From contig JAILRS010000010.1 in assembly GCA_024698045.1 (NCBI GenBank), positions 62,001 through 126,000 on the forward strand: DNA of 64,000 nucleotides, written 5' to 3'. The notes beneath the pieces are model-generated. The model searched no databases. It saw only the letters and a program-made list of their open reading frames with translations, and was not told where the DNA came from. The translations under genes were made by a program, and so were the position numbers. Below, one piece after another: positions 1 through 8,464 of this stretch (position 1 is its first letter; each line of letters opens with the position of its first letter). This DNA is from Selenomonadaceae bacterium. Its GTDB lineage: Bacteria > Bacillota > Negativicutes > Selenomonadales > Selenomonadaceae.

Positions 1-152
1 TCGGTCGTTAATTTTTGCTCCTCGTCCAATATTTTTGCCAATCCCGTCATGTTTATCCCGACTAATGCTTCGTGTTTTCTTTTACCCAGAGCAGTTAATT
101 TTTCGTAAACTCCGCCGAGCGTGTCGAGAGTATCAGCTAAATTTTGCCACAT
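1..152 (-). CDS. flgN: FlgN-like flagellar export chaperone, N-terminal part
   Basis: This partial gene runs off the left edge of the window, so only about 50 N-terminal residues are visible. The translation begins MWQNLADTLDTLGGVYEKL and continues as a leucine/lysine/glutamate-rich amphipathic helix (KRKHEALV, LDEEQKL), typical of the FlgN coiled-coil that holds hook-associated proteins FlgK and FlgL in the cytosol before export. The ATG lies 10 bases after the flgM stop with a GAGG-like ribosome site, which suggests a flgM-flgN operon. The assignment rests on helix character and on its place after flgM, the usual gene order in Firmicutes. Confidence 0.65.
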   Translation of the reverse strand, partial: MWQNLADTLDTLGGVYEKLTALGKRKHEALVGINMTGLAKILDEEQKLTT

Positions 153-162
153 GACTTTCGCC

Positions 163-444
163 TCAGTAGCGGCTTGACAAGAGACTCAAAGCGATATCCG
201 AAGAGGATACGGAATACTGTCCCGAAGCGATTCGCTGTTGCAATTCGTTTACTCTGTCTTGACGAACTTCGGAAGTATTTTTCAACTTGTTTAACATTTC
301 GCTGAAACTTTGCGCCTGTTGAGAAGGAGTAAATGCATCTGTCTTTTGCGTGCCGCGAACATATGATGCCGCATTTGCATATCTGTTGGCCGTTACGGAA
401 TTTGAATAGTACTTTGAGGAAGATCCTACATTGTTTACTATCAT
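163..444 (-). CDS. flgM: Anti-sigma-28 factor FlgM
   Basis: FlgM binds and silences the flagellar sigma factor FliA until it is exported through the finished hook. The product has about 93 residues with a low-complexity Ser/Asn/Tyr-rich N-terminal half, as expected for the disordered region. The C-terminal half carries the FlgM helix pattern, with VRQDRVNELQQRIASGQY close to the family consensus VREDKVAELKKxIxxGxY. The frame opens earlier with two GTG codons, but AGGTGG lies directly on them. The ATG at 444, about 7 bases downstream of that Shine-Dalgarno, is the better start. It is followed immediately by flgN. Confidence 0.8.
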   Translation of the reverse strand: MIVNNVGSSSKYYSNSVTANRYANAASYVRGTQKTDAFTPSQQAQSFSEMLNKLKNTSEVRQDRVNELQQRIASGQYSVSSSDIALSLLSSRY

Positions 445-558
445 GATATTCACCACCTGATATAGTGTAAAAATTTTTTAAAACATGTTGCTCTTGTTTG
501 CCTATATATCGAAAAAAATTTTAAGCTACTTAAGAATAATAGTGTATGTCGAAATATA

Positions 559-2157
559 TCATCTGTAGGGCGTGGCATTCATCTCCAATTTAGGATTGTT
601 ATCGGTAATCCAACCTAATGACCATTCGTTTTCGAGGAGGAGTACAGGATTTTCATCACGGTCTAATACGAACATACCCCTATCGGCTCCGCGCAGACTT
701 GCCGGCGTAACTTTTGTACCGTCGGAGAATTTGAGCCAACGTGCCACTTCAAACGGTAGCATAGTCAATAAGACATCGACATTGTATTCGGATTTCAGAC
801 GATATTGCAGGACTTCGAATTGCAAAGTGCCGACAGTGCCGACGACATATGATTCAGTACCTGCGCCGACTTGGTTGAAGAGTTGAATTGCGCCCTCTTG
901 CGTGAGTTGTTCGATACCTTTGGCGAATTGTTTACGCTTCATTGTATCTTTCGCCTGGACGCGCGCAAATTTTTCGGGTGGGAAAGTCGGGAAGTCCTCA
1001 AATTTAAATTTATGGTTGACGTCGGTGATTGTGTCGCCGATTCCGAAAATACCCGGATCGAATAAGCCGACAATATCGCCCGGAAAAGCTTCATCGATAA
1101 TCTGTCTATCCTGCGCCAAAAATTGTTGAGGTTGTGCCAACTTGATTAACTTATCACTGGGCGCGTGCCAGACATTCATATTGCGCTCGAACTTACCCGA
1201 GCAAATTCTGATAAATGCCAATCTGTCACGATGTGCGGGATTCATATTGGCTTGAATTTTGAATACGAACGCGGAAAATTTTTCGTCTTCGGGTTCTATG
1301 ATTCCGTCGTCGGATAATCTGGGTGCGGGTGGCGGTGCCAATCTCAAATATTCCTCAAGAAAATTCTGCACGCCGAAATTTGTCATTGCCGAACCAAAAA
1401 ATGTCGGAGTCAATTCCCCTGCGTCAATCTTCGCCTTATCGAAAGTTTCCCCTGCCTCGTCGAGTAACATTAAATCTTCCTGCAATGCGTCGAAATTTTC
1501 CTGCCCGATTCGTTTGACAAGTTCGGGGTCATCACTCGCGAAAATTTCGGATACGCGTTCTTTCTGTCCATGCGTAGTATCTTCGGCGAACAATTCAACG
1601 CGATTTTTTTCCCTATCGTATACGCCTAAATATTTTCCGTCGATACCGATAGGCCAATTCATCGGATAGGCACGAATGCCCAAAACATTTTCGAGTTCAT
1701 CCATCAAGTCGAGCGGAATTTTCCCGTAGCGGTCGAGTTTATTGACGAAGGTAAAAATCGGAATATGTCTTTCGCGACAGACTTTGAAAAGTTTTTTAGT
1801 CTGAGCCTCGACACCTTTTGCGGCATCGATAATCATAACCGCACTGTCAACCGCCATCAAAGTTCTGTAAGTGTCCTCGGAAAAATCTTGGTGACCGGGT
1901 GTATCTAAAATATTTATTCGACAACCGTCATAATCGAATTGCAGGACGGAACTTGTAACCGAAATGCCGCGCTGTTTTTCGATTTCCATCCAATCCGATA
2001 CGGCGTGACGCTGTGTCTTGCGCGATTTTATAGATCCTGCCAAATGTATTGCTCCGCCGTACAACAAAAGTTTTTCCGTCAATGTAGTCTTGCCGGCATC
2101 GGGGTGGGATATTATCGCGAATGTGCGCCGCCTCTTTATTTCATCAATCAATGTCAA
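559..2157 (-). CDS. prfC: Peptide chain release factor 3 (RF3)
   Basis: RF3 is the translational GTPase that recycles RF1 and RF2 from the ribosome after termination. The G-domain motifs are complete: SHPDAGKT (P-loop), GISVTSS (switch I), DTPGHQDF (G3) and NKLD (G4). EF-Tu-like domain II and an RF3-type C-terminal domain follow. The open frame extends 18 codons further upstream (ATG at 2211), but AAGGAG sits inside that extension at 2168-2173, 10 bases before a TTG at 2157. Starting there gives 532 residues beginning MTLIDEIKRRRTFAIISHP, close to the usual RF3 length of about 529. It is the last gene of the crp-ccmABC run and may be cotranscribed with it. Confidence 0.92.
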   Translation of the reverse strand: MTLIDEIKRRRTFAIISHPDAGKTTLTEKLLLYGGAIHLAGSIKSRKTQRHAVSDWMEIEKQRGISVTSSVLQFDYDGCRINILDTPGHQDFSEDTYRTLMAVDSAVMIIDAAKGVEAQTKKLFKVCRERHIPIFTFVNKLDRYGKIPLDLMDELENVLGIRAYPMNWPIGIDGKYLGVYDREKNRVELFAEDTTHGQKERVSEIFASDDPELVKRIGQENFDALQEDLMLLDEAGETFDKAKIDAGELTPTFFGSAMTNFGVQNFLEEYLRLAPPPAPRLSDDGIIEPEDEKFSAFVFKIQANMNPAHRDRLAFIRICSGKFERNMNVWHAPSDKLIKLAQPQQFLAQDRQIIDEAFPGDIVGLFDPGIFGIGDTITDVNHKFKFEDFPTFPPEKFARVQAKDTMKRKQFAKGIEQLTQEGAIQLFNQVGAGTESYVVGTVGTLQFEVLQYRLKSEYNVDVLLTMLPFEVARWLKFSDGTKVTPASLRGADRGMFVLDRDENPVLLLENEWSLGWITDNNPKLEMNATPYR

Positions 2158-2226
2158 AGTAACTTTACTCCTTCCGAATTTTACATCTATCGTACGCGGC
2201 AAGTTTGACATACTTTAATTACGCTG

Positions 2227-2826
2227 TCAACGACGCAGCAACTTAACGAAAATCAGAGTGGCGTCGACGACCGCGGCAAGCAATACGATTAAAATTATCG
2301 AATCCATTTCTATTTTGCCCGAGGAATTGACGACGGGCGCAGGATGCAAAGAAAAGTACATTCGCGGCAGGATAAACACGAGGAAGGGCACTGTTAATAC
2401 GCTGAGCAGTGAATATACTGCCGAAACTTTCGCGCGAATTTTTTCATCGTTGACGGCTATTCGCAATGTCAAATACGCGCCGTAAATCAAGATCAAAATA
2501 AAAATACTTGTCTGTCTGATATCCCAATTCCAATACGCGCCCCAAGTCAATTTGCTGAAAACCGCGCCGCTTATCGTCGATAGCAATACGAAAACGAAAC
2601 CGATTTGTGCCGCGCGCGCACTCAAGGTGTCAAACGAAAAATCTTGCGTACGTAAAAATTTCGCCGCGTAAAATGCTCCCGTGAAAAATGCAATTACCGC
2701 TACCCAAGCCGTCGGAACATGGAAGAAAATTATTTTAGCTACTTCGCCCATACCTTTGACGGGCGGCACCAAAAAAATAACCGCCCCGATAATCGCGAGC
2801 GTCATTACAATCAAAAGTTTATTCAT
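2227..2826 (-). CDS. ccmC: Cytochrome c maturation heme exporter subunit CcmC
   Basis: CcmC is the inner-membrane heme-handling subunit of the CcmABC complex, which delivers heme for c-type cytochrome assembly. The product has about 199 residues and six hydrophobic segments. The tryptophan-rich signature WGAYWNWD of the heme-handling protein family lies in the loop near residue 95, with a histidine in FFHVPTAW. The ATG at 2826 is preferred over an in-frame TTG at 2838 that abuts GAGGA. It follows ccmB by 15 bases. No CcmE (heme chaperone) or CcmF/H (ligase) gene follows; prfC does. Confidence 0.85.
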   Translation of the reverse strand: MNKLLIVMTLAIIGAVIFLVPPVKGMGEVAKIIFFHVPTAWVAVIAFFTGAFYAAKFLRTQDFSFDTLSARAAQIGFVFVLLSTISGAVFSKLTWGAYWNWDIRQTSIFILILIYGAYLTLRIAVNDEKIRAKVSAVYSLLSVLTVPFLVFILPRMYFSLHPAPVVNSSGKIEMDSIILIVLLAAVVDATLIFVKLLRR

Positions 2827-2841
2827 TTTTAAAATCAATCC

Positions 2842-3513
2842 TCAGTCAAGATAATCAAACAGAATCGACGAGGCAGTGATAAGTATCGCGTCGAATATCG
2901 TCATGACAATCAACAAATCCGCGTCGAATCCCGTACCCGTCAAAGCCGTTTCGGTCAAAGCAATCGCCGGCAAAAATATCGGCAATGTTATCGGAAACAA
3001 CAGAATCGAAAACAATCCGCCTTTAACCGTCGCCGAAACAGTGATTGCCGCCGTCAAAGTTCCTGCCGCCGATAATCCGATTAATCCGAGAAAAATTGTT
3101 GCGATTAATACGCCGCCGCTCGTGACATCGACATCAAACAGAATAACGAATATCGGCACTATGAATATCGCCAACATTATCAGCGACAAGAATACGTAAA
3201 TCATTTTACCGAAGAGTATTGCTTGAATATCGGCGTAGAGTTTGAGTGTGGTTAAAGTTCCCGAGTTGGCTTCGTCGTCGAATGTTCCCGAAATACCTGC
3301 GCAAGCCGCGAAAAAAATTACAAGCCAGAGTAAAGCCGCTGAAAAATTCGGCGCGAGTGATACGCCGCCCATTGACAAACTCAAACATGCCACAGTCGTT
3401 AAAGCGAAGAACATCATCGCCGCGAAGGTTGCCCGTCGCCTGATTCCGATTAAAAAATCTTTGCGCAGGATTGCTGCGATTTGTTCAGCCAATCGGCAGG
3501 CGGATAACTTCAT
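2842..3513 (-). CDS. ccmB: Heme exporter membrane subunit CcmB
   Basis: CcmB is the permease partner of the CcmA ATPase. The product has about 223 residues and six predicted transmembrane stretches. The N-terminal AAILRKDFLIGIRRR is characteristic of CcmB (a KD-x(n)-E/R-xxRR pattern), and the internal FDDEANSGTL segment resembles the family's conserved FxxExxxGTL motif. The chosen ATG at 3513 has GGAGG 12 bases upstream and overlaps the end of ccmA by about 29 bases, so the two are probably translationally coupled. Confidence 0.85.
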   Translation of the reverse strand: MKLSACRLAEQIAAILRKDFLIGIRRRATFAAMMFFALTTVACLSLSMGGVSLAPNFSAALLWLVIFFAACAGISGTFDDEANSGTLTTLKLYADIQAILFGKMIYVFLSLIMLAIFIVPIFVILFDVDVTSGGVLIATIFLGLIGLSAAGTLTAAITVSATVKGGLFSILLFPITLPIFLPAIALTETALTGTGFDADLLIVMTIFDAILITASSILFDYLD

Positions 3514-4084
3514 CGCAAATATCAACCTCCGCAGAATCATTTGTTGCGAGCAGAATAATTTTATCGTGTTTGGCGGCTTGCATTTGAACGAAAAATTTTT
3601 GTCGTCCGTCGTCGTCTAAATTGGCGGTTGGTTCGTCGAGCAGCCAGATATCGGCGTCGACACTCAACAAAATCATAAACTTCAACCGTTGACGCATACC
3701 GGTCGAAAAATTTTCAGCGCAGGTATCTCCGAAAGTTTTCGTATCCAATCCGACACGTTCGCCCAAAGAGATAATTTCATCTGCGCCTAAACTTTTACCG
3801 CGAAGTTTTGCGAAGAACTTCAGATTTTCCACAGCCGTCAAACCGTCGTAAATTTTCATCTCGGGCGATACCGCCGCAATCGTTGCGTTAATCGGTAAAG
3901 TTACCGCGCCGCCGTCGGGCTTGATGATTCGCCCGGCAAGTTTCAGCAAAGTTGATTTGCCTACACCGTTCGCGCCCGTTATCCCGATTATTTTTCCGCC
4001 GCGCAATTTCAATGTCACATCTACAAACAATTTGCGCTTACCGAAATTCAAACAGATATTGTCGAATAAAATTTCGCTCGTCAC
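3485..4084 (-). CDS. ccmA: Heme exporter ATP-binding subunit CcmA
   Basis: This is the ABC ATPase that powers the CcmABC complex. It has about 199 residues. Walker A is GANGVGKST, the signature region reads FSTGMRQRLKF, and Walker B plus the catalytic glutamate is DIWLLDEPTANLD. The short CcmA-type fold has no extra domain. The frame stays open far upstream inside the regulator gene, but the real start is a GTG at 4084 that overlaps the regulator's TGA as GTGA. This 4-base overlap implies coupled translation. Confidence 0.88.
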   Translation of the reverse strand: MTSEILFDNICLNFGKRKLFVDVTLKLRGGKIIGITGANGVGKSTLLKLAGRIIKPDGGAVTLPINATIAAVSPEMKIYDGLTAVENLKFFAKLRGKSLGADEIISLGERVGLDTKTFGDTCAENFSTGMRQRLKFMILLSVDADIWLLDEPTANLDDDGRQKFFVQMQAAKHDKIILLATNDSAEVDICDEVIRLPIG

Positions 4085-4746
4085 TGAATTTTTGCCTTGT
4101 TCAATCGCATCCAATGTTCGCCGCATTCTACTATTCCCTCGGCTTGCATCTGCGAAATTTCTCGCGTCAACGACGAGCGATTGCATTCCAATTCTTTGGC
4201 GAGATGAACGCGTCCCGGCACTTTCACGCATTCGGATTGTTGACGGTGTTCGCGTTGCAAAAGATACAGGATTACTCTTTCGCGCAAATTTTTTTGTGAC
4301 AGTAATTCGACTTTCTGCATCATCAGGACGTTTTTGCGGCTGAAAGTTTCCAAAAGATTTTTCATCACTATTCCGTGAATCCGTCCGAGTTTCGGCCCCG
4401 CAATCAGCAACGCGCGATAGGGTAGCCACATTATCACGGCGTCGGTTGTCAATTGAACACTTGTTGCTACAATATCTTCGCCCAATATCGCCGAGACCGT
4501 CCCGAACATTGCGCCGCTCTCCAAGTCATGCCCCACTGTTTCGTTACCCAATCTGTCGAGCGATAATACTTGCGCTTCGCCGCTCACTATTACTCCGATA
4601 TTTGCGTTCGGCGCGAATGCCTCAAGTACTCTTTCGCCGCGCGGATAACTTTTTATCGTCGTGCCGGTAGATTGTATGAACTGCTTTATTTCGCCCGGTA
4701 ACAAATCTTTGAAGAGAGGAATTTTTTGTAATTCTTTGTCTGTCAA
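4081..4746 (-). CDS. Crp/Fnr-family transcription regulator
   Basis: About 221 residues with an N-terminal cyclic-nucleotide-binding-type beta-barrel (LFKDLLPGEIKQF, IGVIVSGEAQVLS, SGAMFGTVSAIL) and a C-terminal winged helix-turn-helix (VHLAKELECNRSSLTREISQ). The phosphate-binding cassette lacks the GE..R pattern used for cAMP, and no N-terminal cysteine cluster for an Fe-S centre is visible, so the effector is unknown. The start is TTG at 4746, 10 bases after GGAGG; the longer frame to 4812 has no good ribosome site. The GTGA overlap with ccmA suggests that it autoregulates and controls heme-export or cytochrome c genes. That regulatory role is inferred from position. Confidence 0.82.
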   Translation of the reverse strand: MTDKELQKIPLFKDLLPGEIKQFIQSTGTTIKSYPRGERVLEAFAPNANIGVIVSGEAQVLSLDRLGNETVGHDLESGAMFGTVSAILGEDIVATSVQLTTDAVIMWLPYRALLIAGPKLGRIHGIVMKNLLETFSRKNVLMMQKVELLSQKNLRERVILYLLQREHRQQSECVKVPGRVHLAKELECNRSSLTREISQMQAEGIVECGEHWMRLNKAKIQ

Positions 4747-4777
4747 CGCCGCTCGCCTCCGAATAAAAATTTTTAGG

Positions 4778-4783
4778 ATTATA
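4778..4783 (-). promoter_or_regulatory. Extended -10 promoter of the crp-ccmABC operon
   Basis: On the minus strand TGATATAAT forms an extended -10 (TG-N-TATAAT) about 30 bases upstream of the TTG start of the Crp-type regulator. No good -35 box is visible, which fits an extended -10 or an activator-dependent promoter. The rest of the 330-base gap up to alaS holds only the alaS promoter; no T-box or other leader motif was seen. Confidence 0.5.
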
Positions 4784-5015
4784 TCACAAAAATTTTTACT
4801 CCATAGTTGCACATGTCACGCCGCCGCCCGTTTTTTTGTAGGTGTTCGCCGTCATATTTTGCGACAATGTTACACGACCGTCAAGCCGCCCGTCATTACT
4901 CGTGAACAATTTGCGGTTAAAAATTTTCCGGTTACCGTTTACGATTTCGACAAAAAAAGTCCCTCATATATCACGGGAGATTTTTTATTTATGGTTACTA
5001 TTTTTGCGGCTATAA

Positions 5016-5044
5016 TCGACAATGTGAAAGGGCTGTGCTATAAT
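5016..5044 (+). promoter_or_regulatory. Sigma-70-type promoter of alaS
   Basis: TCGACA (5016-5021), a 17-base spacer and TATAAT (5039-5044), with TG one base upstream of the -10. It lies about 30 bases ahead of the alaS start. Confidence 0.65.
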
Positions 5045-5076
5045 TCGCCCGCACAAAAATTTTGGAGGTTGATATC

Positions 5077-7707
5077 TTGAAATACATGACCGGCAAAGAA
5101 ATCGGCACGGCGTTCCTTAAATTCTTCGAGAGTAAGGGACATTTAATCATGCCGAGTTTCTCGCTAATTCCCGAAAACGATCCTACGCTGTTGATGATAG
5201 GGGCAGGTATGGCACCGTTAAAACCGTTCTTCACGGGTAAATTAAAACCGCCCTGCACGAGAGTAACGACAAATCAGCGTTGTGTTCGTACGGGCGATAT
5301 AGAAAACGTAGGGCGCACGGCGCGACATCATACGGCATTCATGATGCTGGGAAATTTTTCTTTCGGCGATTACTTCAAAGAAAGTGCAATCCCGTGGGCG
5401 TGGGAATTCTTAACGGAAGTGTGCGGCTTACCGCGTGAAAAGTTATGGGTCTCTATTTATCCCAACGATAACGAGGCCGAACAAATTTGGTTGCAACAAC
5501 CGGGCTTAGTGAAAGAACACATCATTCGTTTGGAAGATAATTTTTGGGAGATAGGTCCCGGGCCGTGCGGTCCCGACTCCGAAATTTACATAGATTTGGG
5601 CGAAGAACGCGGCTGCGGAAAAGATACCTGCGCACCCGGTTGCGACTGCGATAGGTTCCTTGAAATTTGGAATCTGGTCTTTACTCAATTTGACAGAACG
5701 GAAGAAGGCGAATACAAACCGCTCGAACATAAGAACATCGACACGGGTTGCGGCTTGGAGCGTCTTGCCTCGGTTCTGCAAAATAAACCCTCAAACTTTG
5801 AAACCGATTTACTTTTCCCGATAATCGAGTACGTGGAGAAAGTCAGCGGCAAAAAATTCGGTAAAGATGCCAAGAATGATATCTCGATGAAGGTTATTGC
5901 GGATCACGCGCGTTCAATGGCGTTCATGATTATGGATAGGATTTTGCCGTCAAACGAAGGTCGCGGCTATGTCCTGCGCAGAATTTTGCGCCGTGCTATT
6001 CGTCATGGTCGCATGTTGGGAATCAAAGATGCGTTTCTTGAAAATGCTATCGATGTTGTTGCGAAAATTTATGCCGATTTCCCCGGCTTTGAAGAACTCG
6101 GCAACAATCTCGGCTTCGTCAAAAAAGTCGTGCGTTTGGAAGAGGACAGATTTGCGGCGACACTTGCGCAAGGTATGGAAGTTTTGACGCGCGAAATAGA
6201 AAATGCAAAGACGGCAAAAAAATCCGAACTTGACGGCGAAATTTGTTTCAAACTCTATGACACATTCGGATTCCCCTACGAATTGACCGAGGAGATTTTA
6301 CAGGAAAATAATTTGGAACCCGATAAAAAAGGTTTTGAATCGGCAATGGATGCCCAGCGTAAACGCGCTCGCGCCGCACGTGCCGCCAACGAAAGACTTG
6401 ACGTACCCGATTTGCTCAAGGTCGACACGGAACATTTGACGCGCGACGAAAATTGTACCGAATCGAAAGTCTTTGCGATATGGAAAGACGGCGCGATAGT
6501 CGATGAAATTCACGACGGCGATAACGCAGGAATTATTTTGGAATGCACACCCTTTTACGCAGAGGGCGGCGGTCAAGTCGGCGACGAAGGTCTTTTAATC
6601 GGCGAACTCGGCAAAGTTATGGTCAGCAATGCAAAGAAACTGCCCGACGGTACGATTTATCACGAATCCTATGTCGAGGAAGGTCAAATCAAAGTCGGCG
6701 ATGTCGTCAAAATCAAAATCGACATGGATAAGAAATTGTCTTCGGCACGTAATCATACCGCGACACATCTTTTGCAAGCCGCGCTGAAAAAAGTCGTCGG
6801 TAATCAAGTCAATCAAGCCGGCTCACTTGTCACACCCGAACGACTTCGTTTTGACTTCTCTAACTTTGAGCCCGTCACTCCTCAACAATTGGCGGACGTC
6901 GAAGATCTTGTCAACGAAGAAATTTTGAAGGCGATAGATGTTGATATCCGTCAGATGAAAATCGCGGACGCAAAGAAACTCGGCGCGATGGCTTTGTTCG
7001 GTGAAAAATACGGCGATATCGTTCGTGTCGTCAGCGTTGAAGATTTCAGCTGCGAACTCTGCGGCGGTTCTCACGTCAAAAATATCGGTCAAATCGGTCG
7101 CTTTAAAATCGTCAGCGAAGGCGGCATAGCGGCAGGCGTACGCAGAATCGAGGCGGTTACGGGTCGCGCGGCACTCAATGACGCTAAACATCAAACCGAG
7201 ATTTTAAATTCCGTCGCGACTATGTTCAAAGTTCGTCCCGAAGATTTGCCCAATCATGTCGAAAAAGTTCTCGCCGAAGATAAAATTATGCGTAAAGAAT
7301 TGGCGGAAGCAAAGAGAATTAAGGAAATGGCGGAGGCTCAAGATTTACTTGTCGCCGCTACCACGATTAAGGGCTTGACGTATCTCAAGGGCGTATTGCA
7401 GAACAAGAACGCGGACGAATTGCGCGAAATGGCTGATTTCCTTATCGACAGTATGGAGGGCAGCGGCGTAGTTGTTTTGGCAAACGTAAATGACGACGAC
7501 GATAAAACTACATTGATTGTCAAAGCGGATAAGGGCGCAGTCAAGGCAGGAGTTCACGCCGGTAAAATGGTCAAAGAGCTTGCCAAAATTATCGGCGGAG
7601 GCGGCGGCGGTCGTCCCGATATGGCGCAGGCAGGCGGCAAAAATCCCGAGGCTGTTCCGCAGGTATTTGAAGCGGCTAAAGACCTCTTGACAAGTTTGAT
7701 AAAATGA
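5077..7707 (+). CDS. alaS: Alanyl-tRNA synthetase
   Basis: The enzyme charges tRNA-Ala with alanine and hydrolyses mischarged Ser/Gly-tRNA. It has 876 residues, the usual full length. The N-terminal class II core carries RVTTNQRCVRTGDIENVG and GNFSFGDYFKE. The editing domain zinc motifs RNHTATHLL and CELCGGSHV are present, and the C-terminal DHHA1 domain ends in GGGGGGRPDMAQAGG. The start is TTG at 5077 (MKYMTGKEI), 8 bases after GGAGG; an ATG three codons later is the alternative. It has its own promoter and a hairpin terminator. tRNA-Ala(CGC), a substrate, is also encoded in this window. Confidence 0.97.
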   Translation: MKYMTGKEIGTAFLKFFESKGHLIMPSFSLIPENDPTLLMIGAGMAPLKPFFTGKLKPPCTRVTTNQRCVRTGDIENVGRTARHHTAFMMLGNFSFGDYFKESAIPWAWEFLTEVCGLPREKLWVSIYPNDNEAEQIWLQQPGLVKEHIIRLEDNFWEIGPGPCGPDSEIYIDLGEERGCGKDTCAPGCDCDRFLEIWNLVFTQFDRTEEGEYKPLEHKNIDTGCGLERLASVLQNKPSNFETDLLFPIIEYVEKVSGKKFGKDAKNDISMKVIADHARSMAFMIMDRILPSNEGRGYVLRRILRRAIRHGRMLGIKDAFLENAIDVVAKIYADFPGFEELGNNLGFVKKVVRLEEDRFAATLAQGMEVLTREIENAKTAKKSELDGEICFKLYDTFGFPYELTEEILQENNLEPDKKGFESAMDAQRKRARAARAANERLDVPDLLKVDTEHLTRDENCTESKVFAIWKDGAIVDEIHDGDNAGIILECTPFYAEGGGQVGDEGLLIGELGKVMVSNAKKLPDGTIYHESYVEEGQIKVGDVVKIKIDMDKKLSSARNHTATHLLQAALKKVVGNQVNQAGSLVTPERLRFDFSNFEPVTPQQLADVEDLVNEEILKAIDVDIRQMKIADAKKLGAMALFGEKYGDIVRVVSVEDFSCELCGGSHVKNIGQIGRFKIVSEGGIAAGVRRIEAVTGRAALNDAKHQTEILNSVATMFKVRPEDLPNHVEKVLAEDKIMRKELAEAKRIKEMAEAQDLLVAATTIKGLTYLKGVLQNKNADELREMADFLIDSMEGSGVVVLANVNDDDDKTTLIVKADKGAVKAGVHAGKMVKELAKIIGGGGGGRPDMAQAGGKNPEAVPQVFEAAKDLLTSLIK

Positions 7708-7742
7708 TTTTGTGAATTTGTAAAAATTCCTTTCAAATTTTT

Positions 7743-7779
7743 CCGTCACCGTATTTCATGTACGGCGGCGGCTTTTTTT
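7743..7779 (+). terminator. Rho-independent terminator after alaS
   Basis: An imperfect stem (CCGTCACCGTA / TACGGCGGCGG, one wobble and one mismatch) with a short loop is followed by a run of seven T. It lies 35 bases after the alaS stop. Confidence 0.65.
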
Positions 7780-7845
7780 ATTCCGTTGAAAATTTTCCGC
7801 AAAAAAATTCGCGCAGTCATATTAACCGCGCGAACACAGATAATT

Positions 7846-8340
7846 TTATTTCTTCTTGCGTTTCTTCGATTTGGTTTTCGGCGAACGGGTTGCATTGGCA
7901 AATTTTGCCTTGACGCGCTCGGCCTCTTCCTTCTGTTTATCGGTAGACTTTTTATCGCGTTGCATTCTGGCGTATTCAGCCCCGAGCCCGGCAAGTTTAT
8001 GTTTAATCGTCATCAGAGGATGCGACAACAACATTTTTTTCTGACCGCCCTTCATTATTTCAAGGAAGTCTTTCGTAAAACGTTCGCCGAAACATTGAGT
8101 CTCACACTCTTCGCAAATCGGTTTTCCTATGCCGTAGGGACAACGATTAATTTTTATCAAAACGGTCGAAAGGACGGCGGTACATTTGCCGCAAAGTTTT
8201 CCGTCGGTCGTGCCGTGATTCGCGTTGCAATACTTGCCGAAGGTCTTGCGAATATGTTCCTTTTCGTTCGGGACGTTGTTTTTTAATTCGGGTTCCTTAC
8301 GTTTGGGCAGAAAGCTCTTCACTTTATCTAAAATTCCCAT
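7846..8340 (-). CDS. YgbA-like nitrous-oxide-stimulated promoter family protein
   Basis: 164 residues. The central part matches the YgbA/"nitrous oxide-stimulated promoter" family by memory: a CNANHGT segment, CGKCTAVL, NRCPYGIGKPICEECETQCF and MLLSHPLMTIKHK. The spaced cysteines (CxxC, CPYG, CxxC, C) suggest metal binding. In enterobacteria the homologue is under NsrR nitric-oxide control, and its molecular role is not settled. Here an N-terminal extension (MGILDKVKSFLPKRK) and a strongly basic, lysine-rich C-terminal tail of about 35 residues are added. The ATG at 8340 has GGAGA at good spacing; the longer frame is unsupported. Confidence 0.72.
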   Translation of the reverse strand: MGILDKVKSFLPKRKEPELKNNVPNEKEHIRKTFGKYCNANHGTTDGKLCGKCTAVLSTVLIKINRCPYGIGKPICEECETQCFGERFTKDFLEIMKGGQKKMLLSHPLMTIKHKLAGLGAEYARMQRDKKSTDKQKEEAERVKAKFANATRSPKTKSKKRKKK

Positions 8341-8368
8341 AGTCAATCTCCTTTCCGTACATTGACTT

Positions 8369-8397
8369 ATTTTAATTGTCACGCAGGATAAAAGCAA
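8369..8397 (-). promoter_or_regulatory. Promoter of the YgbA-like gene
   Basis: On the minus strand TTGCTT (8392-8397), a 17-base spacer and TAAAAT (8369-8374), about 30 bases upstream of the ATG. Confidence 0.5.
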
Positions 8398-8464
8398 GCC
8401 GCGCAGAATTTTTTCAGGCTCGATAAGTTAGACGGGCAAAATATTTTTCGGGAGATGATTAGTC

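Noticed and set aside
4813..5061. Possible T-box leader for alaS
   Set aside because: No GGGTGGNACCGCG antiterminator motif and no terminator hairpin precede alaS; a simple promoter explains the gap.
4661..5080. 139-codon plus-strand frame between the Crp-type gene and alaS
   Set aside because: It overlaps the regulator's 5' end and the alaS promoter and start, has no ribosome site, and has no recognisable product.
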